From Azophilus sp965221755 (lineage in GTDB: Bacteria; Pseudomonadota; Gammaproteobacteria; Pseudomonadales; Azotimanducaceae), in the NCBI GenBank assembly GCA_965221755.1, contig OZ244921.1:372001-436000 (forward strand): a stretch of 64,000 nt of DNA, written 5' to 3'. Made by a program: the position numbers and the translations under genes. Positions 1 through 7,732 of this stretch are shown here, in pieces. The notes under the pieces are model-generated. The model was given only the letters and a program-made list of their open reading frames with translations, had not been told where the DNA came from and made no database searches. Each line of letters opens with the position of its first letter. The stretch's first letter is position 1.

Positions 1-1429
1 GTCCAGCCGGGCGGCCGGCGAAGATCGCGCCTGGCGCATTGAAGTGACGGGCGGCGTCGAGACCGGCAGCGGACCTTGCGCCCATCCGCCGGGCACCACC
101 GTCGAGGTCGAGGATCTGTTCCACAACACCCCGGCGCGCCGCAAGTTTCTCAAGACGGAGCGCTCCGAGAGCCAAGCCGTGGCAGCGACCCTGCGCCGCG
201 TGGCCCTGGCCCATTTCGACACCGCCTTCGAGTGGCAGTTGGGCGGGCGGCGCGTGCTGATGCCGGCGGGCGCGCCGGAAGAGCGCCTGACGGCGATGTT
301 GGGCGAGGACTTCATGCGCCGCAATCTGGTGATTGACGAGCAGCGGGACGAGCTTACGCTCTCCGGCTGGGTGGCGCTGCCAACCCTTTCCCGGCGTCTG
401 GCGGATCAGCAGTTCTTCTTCGTCAACGGCCGCGCGGTGCAGGACAAGCTGGTGGGCCAAGCGGTTCGCCAAGCCTATCGGGACGTGCTGTTCCACGGTC
501 GCCAGCCGGTTTTCGTTCTCTACCTGCGCCTGCCCGCCGCCGAGGTGGACGTCAACGTGCATCCAACCAAGCGCGAGGTGCGCTTTCGCCGCCCGCGGGA
601 AGTGCGCGACTTCATGTTCGGCCGTCTCAACCGGGCGCTCCGGGATGTGCGTCCCGGGGCTCGCCTGCCGGCAGGTCCGACCGCTGCGGGGGCCGAGGCC
701 CAGGCGGCGGCGCCGGCGGGCGCATCCATCGCCAGGCCGCGCCAGTCCGGCTTGGCGATGGATGTGGCCCGCGCAGGCGGCTCGACCCTGCAGGTGGCCC
801 AGACGCTGGCCCGCTACCGAACGGACAAGGCCCAGGATGGCCAGCCGCCGCCCTTGGGCTACGCCATCGCCCAATTGCACGGCATCTACGTTCTGGCGGA
901 GAACGCCGACGGTCTGGTGATCGTCGATATGCATGCCGCCCACGAACGCATCACCTACGAGAAGCTCAAGCAAGCCATCGACGCCCAAGGCCTCGCCACG
1001 CAGCAGTTGCTCGCGCCGCTGGCCCTCAACACCACGGAGGCGGAGGCGGAGCTGGCCGAGGAGCGCCAAGCGGAGCTGGCCACCATGGGGCTGGCCTTGG
1101 ATCGAACCGGCCTTGCATCGATCGCGGTGCGGGCCGTGCCGGCCTTGCTGGCAAGGGGCAATGTCGAAGAGCTGGTTCGCGACGTGCTGGGGGAGCTGGC
1201 CAAGCTTGGCAGCAGCCGCGAACTCGTCAACCGCCGCGACGACCTGCTTGCCAGCATGGCCTGCCACGCCTCAGTGCGCGCCCACCGCTCGCTCTCGTTG
1301 GCGGAGATGAACGCGCTGCTCAGGGAGATGGAGCGCACCGAGAACGCCGAGCAGTGCAACCACGGACGCCCGACCTACCGCGTGCAGACCTTGGCGGACT
1401 TGGACGGTCAGTTTCTGCGCGGACGCTAG
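1..1429 (+). CDS. mutL: DNA mismatch repair protein MutL, 5'-truncated by the window edge
   Basis: The frame is open from base 2 with no start, so the N-terminal ATPase motifs lie outside the window and about 475 residues are seen. The visible part holds the end of the GHKL/S5 transducer domain (VEVEDLFHNTPARRKFL, VDVNVHPTKREVRF), a proline/alanine-rich linker (about nt 650-830) and the C-terminal dimerisation domain. That domain contains DMHAAHERITYE (about nt 926-961), which fits the DQHA(x)2E(x)4E endonuclease motif with Gln to Met. ACHASVRAH and QCNHGRPT follow and match the accessory metal-binding motifs. MutL of this type nicks DNA after MutS recognises a mismatch. The stop codon abuts the miaA ATG. 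Confidence 0.97.
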   Translation, partial: SSRAAGEDRAWRIEVTGGVETGSGPCAHPPGTTVEVEDLFHNTPARRKFLKTERSESQAVAATLRRVALAHFDTAFEWQLGGRRVLMPAGAPEERLTAMLGEDFMRRNLVIDEQRDELTLSGWVALPTLSRRLADQQFFFVNGRAVQDKLVGQAVRQAYRDVLFHGRQPVFVLYLRLPAAEVDVNVHPTKREVRFRRPREVRDFMFGRLNRALRDVRPGARLPAGPTAAGAEAQAAAPAGASIARPRQSGLAMDVARAGGSTLQVAQTLARYRTDKAQDGQPPPLGYAIAQLHGIYVLAENADGLVIVDMHAAHERITYEKLKQAIDAQGLATQQLLAPLALNTTEAEAELAEERQAELATMGLALDRTGLASIAVRAVPALLARGNVEELVRDVLGELAKLGSSRELVNRRDDLLASMACHASVRAHRSLSLAEMNALLREMERTENAEQCNHGRPTYRVQTLADLDGQFLRGR

Positions 1430-2356
1430 ATGCCTATCGTCATGCTGCTCGGCCCCACTGCGGCGGGCAAGACCGATGCCGCCGTCGCGTTGGCCGAACG
1501 CCTGGACTGCCAGCTCATCAACATGGACTCGACCCAGGTTTACCGGGGCTTGGACATCGGCTCCGCAAAGCCGCCGCGATCGCTTTTGGCGCGGCATCCC
1601 CATGCCTTGATCGACGTTCGCGACCCGGCTGAGCCCTACACGGCCGCCGATTTCGTGGCTGATGCCGACCGGGAGGCCCGAGCGGCGCTCGCCGCCGGCA
1701 AAACGCCGGTGCTGGTCGGCGGCGCCATGCTTTACGCCCGTGCCTTTCGCGATGGCTTGGCGGCGCTGCCTCGGGCTGACCCCGAAGTGCGCTCCGCCAT
1801 CGAAGCCCAGGCCGAGGCCCACGGATGGCCCAAGCTGCATGCCCGGCTGGCCGCAGTGGATCCCGTGGCCGCAGCGGGCATTCATCCCCACAACGGCGTG
1901 CGCCTGCAGCGGGCGCTGGAGGTTTTCGAGACCACCGGCCAGCCGATATCGGACTACTGGAAGGCGCAACAGCAAAGCCCTGCTGCCAAGCGTCTCGGTG
2001 CGCGATTGCTTGAATTCGCCGTGGTTCCGGAGGATCGCGCCGTCCTGCACCGCCGCATCGAGACGCGCTTTGACGCCATGCTGGCGGCGGGTTTCGCCGA
2101 GGAGGTCAAACGCTTGCGTCAAAGGCCGGACCTGCATCCGCGCCTGCCGGCCCTGCGCGCCGTCGGCTACCGGCAAATGTGGGGCCATCTGGACGGCGAG
2201 TTCGAGGCCTCCGAAATGCGCGCCAGGGCCTTGGCCGCCACCCGTCAACTGGCCCGCCGGCAACTGACCTGGCTGCGGGGTTGGCCTTGGGTGAACGTTC
2301 TGCCGAACGCCGACGGAGCGGCAGCGGCCGTTAGCGTTGCGGCGAAGTTCGATTGA
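1430..2356 (+). CDS. miaA: tRNA dimethylallyltransferase
   Basis: MiaA transfers a dimethylallyl group from DMAPP to N6 of adenosine 37 in tRNAs that read UNN codons. The 308-residue length is normal. A P-loop GPTAAGKT starts at residue 7, followed by DSTQVYRGLDIGSAKPP and LVGGAMLYARAFRDGL, the usual family motifs. The ATG follows the mutL stop directly (TAGATG), so the two genes are co-transcribed and probably translationally coupled. In many gammaproteobacteria hfq comes next, but here a repeat and a restriction-modification system follow. Confidence 0.97.
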   Translation: MPIVMLLGPTAAGKTDAAVALAERLDCQLINMDSTQVYRGLDIGSAKPPRSLLARHPHALIDVRDPAEPYTAADFVADADREARAALAAGKTPVLVGGAMLYARAFRDGLAALPRADPEVRSAIEAQAEAHGWPKLHARLAAVDPVAAAGIHPHNGVRLQRALEVFETTGQPISDYWKAQQQSPAAKRLGARLLEFAVVPEDRAVLHRRIETRFDAMLAAGFAEEVKRLRQRPDLHPRLPALRAVGYRQMWGHLDGEFEASEMRARALAATRQLARRQLTWLRGWPWVNVLPNADGAAAAVSVAAKFD

Positions 2357-2496
2357 GCGGCCCAATCGGCTTCAGGCCTGATGCGACTGCGGAAGTAGCC
2401 CGATCCCAAGCTTCGCGCTTGCCGCGCCAAGACGCATCTCGGAGCTGTGCAAGGCTCTGACCGATGGCTTGGTCGGGGAGGCGATGTGCCAGTTTT

Positions 2497-2587
2497 GTGC
2501 GGCCTCAGAAAATCTCGCAACCTGACCCACGCAACGGTGGCGGAGTTTCGCGGTAAGCGAAACTCCATCCGCGACCGTCAGGTCGCG
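2497..2587 (-). repeat. Dispersed paired-palindrome element, copy A
   Basis: Strand convention for this family: plus means hairpin 1, hairpin 2, then right arm on the plus strand. This copy is reversed. The right arm covers 2497-2541, hairpin 2 is GGAGTTTCGC/GCGAAACTCC (2542-2566) and hairpin 1 is CGCGACC-GTCA-GGTCGCG (2570-2587). Hairpin 1 lies about 40 bp upstream of the methyltransferase start. Confidence 0.9.
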
Positions 2588-2591
2588 CGTG

Positions 2592-2621
2592 TTTGCCGTC
2601 CCCAGTCCGCAAGCGTAGAAT
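2592..2621 (+). promoter_or_regulatory. Possible promoter of the methyltransferase gene, leaderless
   Basis: TTTGCC (2592-2597) and TAGAAT (2616-2621) are separated by 18 bp, directly after repeat copy A. The expected transcription start, about base 2628, is only two bases before the ATG at 2630, and no ribosome binding site is visible. A leaderless mRNA is inferred. Confidence 0.4.
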
Positions 2622-2629
2622 CGGCCAAC

Positions 2630-4111
2630 ATGCCAATGTACGCACAGTCTCCCGTAGCTGCCAAACGGAACGGTGCGTACTACACACCTCACCTAATCGC
2701 AGCAGCGCTAGTGCGGTTTGCCGTCCGCGCACCGACTGACCGGCTTCTTGATCCCGCATGCGGTGACGGGCGGTTTGTCGCCTGCCATGCCAACAGCGTT
2801 GGCGTGGAGCGAGACGTGGCCGCTGCGGCCATTGCATGTGAGCGCGCCCCCTGCGCCGATGTCCATCGTTTTGACTTCTTCGGTTGGGCTGAGAGAACCA
2901 GTGAACGCTTCGAGTGCGCAGCGGGCAACCCGCCCTTCATCCGCTATCAGACTTTCGCCGGCGATACGCGAAAACGCGCGCTGCGGCTCTGTCGAGACCT
3001 TGGCGTTTCATTCTCGGGCCTGACGACGTCTTGGGCGCCATTTATTGTTGTCACGGCGTCCTTGCTTCGTCCCGGCGGTCGGATGGCATTCGTCGTTCCG
3101 GCCTCCATCGGCCATGCGCCTCACGCGGCCCCGTTAGTTGAGTATCTTGTCGGCCGGTTCGATGAGGTTCGAATTGTCGCCGTGCGACGCAAGCTCTTTC
3201 CTCGCCTTTCCGAGGATTGCTGGCTGCTCTTCGCCGATGGCTTTGGCGGCGCCACCAACCACATCCAGTTCGTCCCCGTTGAGCGCTTTGACGACACCTT
3301 GGCCCGTTGTCCGGCCAAGCTCGTGCCGGTTGACGAGTGGCGCCAGGATTGGAACCGTCGGCTGCGCCCCTACCTTCTCGGCAGCGTCCAGCGGTCCCTC
3401 TATCAGGAAGCAACGCGCTCGGAGTCGTGCGTGCGGCTTGGGGAAATCGCTTCCGTAGGCATTGGTTACGTCACCGGCGACAATGAGTTCTTTCATCTCC
3501 GGCCATCCGATGCCGACTATTGGCAGATTCCCCAACGCTACCTGCTCCCCGCAGTCAGGAACGGCCGGACGTTGCCCAACGAAGCGCTTTCCTCCGACGC
3601 CGTAGCTCAGTGGTTCCAAGCCGATAGCCCCGTTCTGCTGCTTCGCTTGCCCAAGGACGCCGACCTGCCGTCCACGGTGCGGAAATACCTTGACTCACCT
3701 CGCGGCCAAGCTGCCCGATGCGCCTACAAGTGCCGAAACAGGAAACCTTGGTATTCGGTGCCCGACGTCCGCGTTCCCGCGTTTTTCCTCACGTACATGG
3801 CTGGCGCCGCACCGTCTTTGGTTCAGAACAACGCGGCGGCAACATGCACCAATGCGCTTCATGCGGTCGATCCGCACAACAAAGAGGATGCTGATCGCTT
3901 GGTGCGTGGCTGGCACTCATCGTGCCTCAAGCTCAGCTGCGAGATCGAGGGGCACCCCCTCGGCGGTGGCGTTCTCAAGCTGGAGCCCAAGGAAGCCACG
4001 AGGCTTGTGCTCCCGTCGTCTAGCGGCGCTCTTCCGGCTGGATTTGAAAGGGAGGCTTGCAACGCAGTCAGCACATTGCGCAAGTGGAGACACCATGACC
4101 TCCGCGGATGA
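2630..4111 (+). CDS. N6-adenine DNA methyltransferase of a type II restriction-modification system (Eco57I/PaeR7I-like)
   Basis: About 493 residues. The N-terminus NGAYYTPHLIAAALVRFAV is typical of Eco57I-like adenine methyltransferases. Motif I for S-adenosylmethionine binding is DPACGDGRF near residue 45, and the catalytic motif IV is GNPPFIRY near residue 104. The C-terminal half should hold target recognition. The frame stays open further upstream but that part translates repeat copy A, so I place the start at the ATG at 2630 (2636 is an alternative). The gene overlaps the next one by 17 bp, as expected for a methyltransferase and its restriction partner. The recognition sequence cannot be read from the protein. 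Confidence 0.88.
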   Translation: MPMYAQSPVAAKRNGAYYTPHLIAAALVRFAVRAPTDRLLDPACGDGRFVACHANSVGVERDVAAAAIACERAPCADVHRFDFFGWAERTSERFECAAGNPPFIRYQTFAGDTRKRALRLCRDLGVSFSGLTTSWAPFIVVTASLLRPGGRMAFVVPASIGHAPHAAPLVEYLVGRFDEVRIVAVRRKLFPRLSEDCWLLFADGFGGATNHIQFVPVERFDDTLARCPAKLVPVDEWRQDWNRRLRPYLLGSVQRSLYQEATRSESCVRLGEIASVGIGYVTGDNEFFHLRPSDADYWQIPQRYLLPAVRNGRTLPNEALSSDAVAQWFQADSPVLLLRLPKDADLPSTVRKYLDSPRGQAARCAYKCRNRKPWYSVPDVRVPAFFLTYMAGAAPSLVQNNAAATCTNALHAVDPHNKEDADRLVRGWHSSCLKLSCEIEGHPLGGGVLKLEPKEATRLVLPSSSGALPAGFEREACNAVSTLRKWRHHDLRG

Positions 4112-4961
4112 GGCTGGCGACTCGGCGTCGAAATTCAATGGACGCCATGCTTTTCGGCACTTTGCTGAATTTCGAGGAAAGACCCAGACCCAAAAGCACA
4201 TAAGACCACTGCACGAGTACGTGACCTGCCGACTCGTCCTTGAGGGAGGCTTCCCTCCAGATGAAATCAACCCGCGGCCACCCTTGCGGATTGCGGGAAA
4301 GGCTGGCAGCAACCCTCGCGTTGTCTATGAACCCAGGCAAAGCACGCCGACGGAAACGACGATCCTAGGCGGGCTCAAGACCAAGAATGTCGATATCGTC
4401 GTAACGAAGCCTGAGCTTGGCCCGGTTCTGGCTGTGTCCTGCAAGGGCATGACGGGCGCGGTTCGCAACCTGACCAACCGTTTGGAGGAGACAATCGGCG
4501 AATGCACCAACATCCAAATGGCCTACCCAACGCTGGTGTTCGGGTATCTCTTTCTGATGCGCGCCAATCGCCAAGGACAGGTCGCCACGACGGATGTAGT
4601 GATAGACGACAGTGGGCATCCAGTCGATGGGGTGCTCCGTTTCCATCAAGCGTTGGGCGCAATGACTGGGCGACTTGGATTGCGGAACGACGTTAGCAGG
4701 TACGAGTCGATCGCCTTGGCACTTGTTGAGACAGCGCCGTCCGTCCCAGGAGCGCTCCACACTAACTTCCCGCCCCCGGAAAGCCCCGTTCACTTTGACC
4801 GCTTCTTCGAGTCCATGTATGGAAGGTACGACGAAAGATATGTCGTCAGCGCGCCGCAGCTAGTGAGCAGGACCCGAAGGCTCGAGTGGTCTCCTGACTC
4901 CCCGGCTTTCGGGGCGGAGCCCTTCCGCAATCTTGACTATTCCATCAGGTTGGCTGGATAG
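4095..4961 (+). CDS. Putative type II restriction endonuclease
   Basis: 288 residues starting at an ATG inside the 3' end of the methyltransferase gene. I do not recognise the exact family. A PD-(D/E)xK-like core is suggested by VDIVV (Asp near residue 100) followed by VLAVSCKGM, an SxK form of the ExK motif. The protein is otherwise soluble with no signal peptide. Assignment as the restriction partner rests on the overlap with the methyltransferase, the size and this motif. Alternatives are a control or accessory protein of the same system. Confidence 0.65.
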   Translation: MTSADEAGDSASKFNGRHAFRHFAEFRGKTQTQKHIRPLHEYVTCRLVLEGGFPPDEINPRPPLRIAGKAGSNPRVVYEPRQSTPTETTILGGLKTKNVDIVVTKPELGPVLAVSCKGMTGAVRNLTNRLEETIGECTNIQMAYPTLVFGYLFLMRANRQGQVATTDVVIDDSGHPVDGVLRFHQALGAMTGRLGLRNDVSRYESIALALVETAPSVPGALHTNFPPPESPVHFDRFFESMYGRYDERYVVSAPQLVSRTRRLEWSPDSPAFGAEPFRNLDYSIRLAG

Positions 4962-5120
4962 CGCCAGTTTGTGAGGCGTCGCCGGAAATGGCGCATGGGC
5001 CATTCGCTCAGGTGGCGCTGGCAGCAAGACCCTCACCGATCAAAGGGATCTGCCGGCGCACGAATGCGGTTGACTAGCGGGCGCTTGAGCCAGCATCAGG
5101 GGCATGGTGAAGCTGGCAGT

Positions 5121-5181
5121 GTGTAATTTCGGCAGCCCACGGTGTGTAAATTAGGCATCATGTGCTGTGTAAATTCGGCAG
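5121..5181 (+). repeat. Three direct repeats with 23-bp period (iteron-like or transposon-end repeats)
   Basis: GTGTAATTTCGGCA at 5121, GTGTAAATTAGGCA at 5144 and GTGTAAATTCGGCA at 5167 are spaced exactly 23 bp apart, just upstream of the broken ATPase gene. The surrounding bases 4962-5213 contain no gene. Such arrays occur as replication or repressor iterons and as multiple terminal repeats of IS21-type elements. The sequence does not decide between these. Confidence 0.6.
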
Positions 5182-5213
5182 TGCAAGGTGGATGAAAGCG
5201 GCATAGTGGGCAC

Positions 5214-5552
5214 ATGCTGCAGTATGTTAAACGCCTGCTTGATCCATTGCTCTCCCAAGTCCTGCGAGATCATCCAGCCGTGATGATTGGGGGGCCTCGC
5301 GCCTGCGGCAAAACGACGACGGCCGCGCGCCATGCCGTGACTTTGGTGTGGCTAGACCGACCTGCGGAAGCACGGGTTTTGGAAGTCAAGGCATCAGCCG
5401 CCCCGGAGAGGCGTGACGCGCGCCACCTGGAGTGGCTGCGCGACGGCCTTGAGCGGTTCATTGGCGGGGTGGTGTTGCACACGGGGCCAGCCGCCTATCC
5501 GCTTGCGGAAAGGATTCAAGCGGCGCCAATCAGTTGCCTCTGGGGGAGCTAG
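5214..5552 (+). pseudogene. AAA ATPase with DUF4143-type C-terminus, internally deleted
   Basis: The 112-residue frame begins like AAA_14/DUF4143 ATPases (YVKRLLDPLLSQVL, then P-loop GGPRACGKTT). It then jumps near residue 60 to the C-terminal end of such proteins (LEVKASAAPERRDARHLEWL and GVVLHTGPAAYPL). Members are normally around 400 residues or more, so roughly 300 central residues, including Walker B, are missing without loss of frame. It is most likely a non-functional remnant of an accessory gene. Confidence 0.75.
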
Positions 5553-5680
5553 CACTCATCCGGCCCCGCCTTGCTGACCGGTAGCCAAGACCTCGCCATG
5601 GAAAAATCGCGCAATGATGAATTTTTAGTCGGGCTGGTTTAAGCTGTTCCCATCAAAATGCTAATCGATCTGGCCAAGCC

Positions 5681-6391
5681 ATGCGTCCACGCACCATGCA
5701 CCGGCATCGAAACCTCGAGAGGCTCATCAAGGAGGCTGGCTCGCTCAGCCGGCTTGCCCGGTTGGTGGGCACCAGCCCTTCCTATTTGAGCCAAGTCCGC
5801 AACCGCACGCCCACGCCCGCCGGCCAGCGGCGCGGCGTCGGCGACCGCTTGGCGTCGATGCTGGAAGAAGGCATGGGCAGGCCCGCCGGATGGTTGGATG
5901 AGCCCCATCCGGACACGCAAGGCGCAGCGGCGCAATCCGGCAACTCGCCGACGCGGCCATCGCCCCAAGGCGGCGGTCTGATCCATGACAAGGGCCGGCT
6001 TTGCCCGCTTATTTCCTGGGTTCGAGCTGGCGATTGGTCGGAAGTGGCTGATGTGGGCCCAGCGGGCGATGAGAAACTGCACATCTGCCCGGTGTCCTGC
6101 GGCTCCAACACCTTTGCGCTTCAGGTGAAGGGCGAGAGCATGGAACCCGAATTTCAAGAGGGCGATGTCATCTTTGTCGATCCAGATCGGTTCGCTGAAC
6201 CCAACAGCTACGTCGTGGTTTGCACCGAGGCGACCAGCGAGGCCACGTTCAAGAAGCTGATTGAGGAGGGTGGCCAGCGGTATCTGCGGGCCGTCAACCC
6301 GGCTTGGCCGAACCCCATCGTGGAAGCCCGGCCCGATGCGCGGATTTGCGGGGTGGTGGTTTACACGGGACGGCAACTGTTGCCAGCGTGA
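5681..6391 (+). CDS. LexA/CI-like transcriptional repressor, S24 peptidase family
   Basis: 236 residues (start could also be the ATG at 5696). Residues 10-45 form a helix-turn-helix of the lambda-repressor type (LARLVGTSPSYLSQVRNR). A C-terminal S24 domain follows a linker. The putative Ala-Gly cleavage bond is in WVRAGDW, the catalytic Ser is in GESMEPEF and the Lys is in ATFKKL. Proteins like this repress prophage or integrative-element genes and are inactivated by RecA-stimulated self-cleavage. No phage structural genes are nearby, so it probably belongs to a decayed mobile element. Its operator was not identified. Confidence 0.85.
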   Translation: MRPRTMHRHRNLERLIKEAGSLSRLARLVGTSPSYLSQVRNRTPTPAGQRRGVGDRLASMLEEGMGRPAGWLDEPHPDTQGAAAQSGNSPTRPSPQGGGLIHDKGRLCPLISWVRAGDWSEVADVGPAGDEKLHICPVSCGSNTFALQVKGESMEPEFQEGDVIFVDPDRFAEPNSYVVVCTEATSEATFKKLIEEGGQRYLRAVNPAWPNPIVEARPDARICGVVVYTGRQLLPA

Positions 6392-6411
6392 CGGCGCTTG
6401 AGCAGCAGGAA

Positions 6412-6999
6412 TCAGCGGGGCGCATCACCCGCCTTGGCCGCAGCTTGCCGCTCCTTGGCCCAACGCCGGGTGTATGCCCAGAGGATTCGCATGGGAATGC
6501 CGTGTTGCCGGCTCACCCGAAAGTACTGATCAGGCTCCAGCGGGCGACGGGGATTGCTGCTCAGGGCGTCGGTCACGGATCGCCACAGTTGGTGCTCGGT
6601 TGCCTCGTCCAGCAACGGCGGCCTGCCGGCGCCCGTCGTCACGCCGAGCAGGCGCCGGGTGCGGCTGTAGTCCCGGTCCTTCATGCCGAACAGCGCTTGC
6701 ATCATCTGCCTTGGCGCATCGGCCTCAATGAGCGCCAGCCGCAGTTCCTGGTTGCGCCGTGCCAAGGTCAGACGACCCTTTAGGACTTGGAACCTTTGCG
6801 GATCGAACCGAACCTCAAAGCAATGCGCGCGCTCCGTCTCCAGATTGGCGAGCTCGGCCAGCGTCAATGCGCCAATGTCGCGCACCTGCGCGGCGTCAAG
6901 CCCGAGCTCCCGCAAGGCGTCCTCATCGCCGTCGGCGATGCGCAGGGCGGCATAGCGCAGCAAGGCTGCGGTCAATTCCGCCTGTCCGTTCCGGCTCAT
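6412..6999 (-). CDS. Hypothetical protein, possibly DUF2857-like (integrative-element associated)
   Basis: 195 residues, rich in Ala, Arg and Leu, soluble, no signal peptide. The N-terminal half (LLRYAALRIADGDEDALREL followed by a helical segment and RFDPQRFQVLKGRL) resembles the DUF2857 family found in integrative conjugative elements and pathogenicity islands, though I cannot confirm this without a profile search. It converges on the S24 repressor gene with 20 bp between stops. The pairing with a CI-like repressor supports a remnant of an integrated element. Confidence 0.5.
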   Translation of the reverse strand: MSRNGQAELTAALLRYAALRIADGDEDALRELGLDAAQVRDIGALTLAELANLETERAHCFEVRFDPQRFQVLKGRLTLARRNQELRLALIEADAPRQMMQALFGMKDRDYSRTRRLLGVTTGAGRPPLLDEATEHQLWRSVTDALSSNPRRPLEPDQYFRVSRQHGIPMRILWAYTRRWAKERQAAAKAGDAPR

Positions 7000-7188
7000 G
7001 ACCGCGCTGCCAAGCGGATGCCTGCAGGCTGGCGCCTGCCCGCCAGTTGGTGTGGATGGGCGGCGCTGGTGCCGCAGCGTTCAGCCGATTCGCGCTTGCC
7101 AGTGGCTCTGAGGGAGTTGATTGCTGTCATGGTCGGGAATTTAGAACAGTGCAATATCAAATTGCAACCGACTTCTCCGATTTTTTAA
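7000..7188. other. Gene-free, locally AT-rich stretch
   Basis: No coding region is seen. Bases 7137-7200 are clearly more AT-rich than the surroundings and contain overlapping short inverted motifs (CAATATCAAATTG, AATCAATTTGAT). This could be a regulatory region for the minus-strand gene ending at 6412 or a foreign junction. Confidence 0.4.
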
Positions 7189-7647
7189 TCAATTTGATAA
7201 ATTCCCTGTCTGCATCTGTTCATGGGGAGGTTCCAGCGGCCGCGCTGCGGGCTCCCGAATGGCCACCCTGACGGTCAACTCCGCCTGCGTCGGACCCAAT
7301 TGGCAGGCCTCGATGCCGAAGGCCTCGACGCAGTAGGCAAGCGAGTAGCTGTAGGCGCCGTCCGGCTTGCCGGTGACGGCGTGGGAAAGGCTGTAGCCCT
7401 CGAACGCCAGCTCGCCGTCCTCAAACAGGCGGTACTTGGTGGCACCCGCCATAGGGGCCCAAAGCACCGTGTAGGCGCCATCAGTTGAAGGATTGGGCTG
7501 CGCCCTCAGCGGGGTGGCGCCGATGTGCACCATCGGGGTCGCGCACCCGAAAAGCCCCGGCGCCAGCAAACCGGCCCAAGCAACGGGCCGGCACCGGTTC
7601 GCGGCCACCGACCGGACGTTCGTCAATTTGTGGAAAAAGCCGTTCAT
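7189..7647 (-). CDS. Small lipoprotein with one FN3-like module paralogous to the giant RHS protein
   Basis: 152 residues from the ATG at 7647. A signal peptide ends in a lipobox (GLFGC, Cys near residue 34). The rest is a single module: LRAQPNPSTDGAYTVLW, then KYRLFEDGELAFEG, then GKPDGAYSYSLAYC. This closely follows the first module of the giant RHS protein (LSATPNPSADGSYTVSW, KYQLREDGTIVFEG, GKPAGSYAYTLSYC). It is probably anchored to the outer membrane or periplasmic face. It may have arisen from the same duplication process that scattered the RHS cassettes. Function unknown. The start lacks a clear ribosome binding site. Confidence 0.7.
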   Translation of the reverse strand: MNGFFHKLTNVRSVAANRCRPVAWAGLLAPGLFGCATPMVHIGATPLRAQPNPSTDGAYTVLWAPMAGATKYRLFEDGELAFEGYSLSHAVTGKPDGAYSYSLAYCVEAFGIEACQLGPTQAELTVRVAIREPAARPLEPPHEQMQTGNLSN

Positions 7648-7732
7648 GGGAGCGGATTCTGGGCAAGCGTAAAGAACGCGGCCAGCGAAAACCGCTGCAA
7701 GTTGCGTCGCGGTTTTCCCTTGGGGCTGTTGT

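Noticed and set aside
1271..2365. 364-codon frame antisense to miaA
   Set aside because: Shadow frame with no recognisable motifs.
2447..2629. N-terminal extension of the methyltransferase
   Set aside because: The extra codons translate repeat copy A, which also appears in front of unrelated genes.
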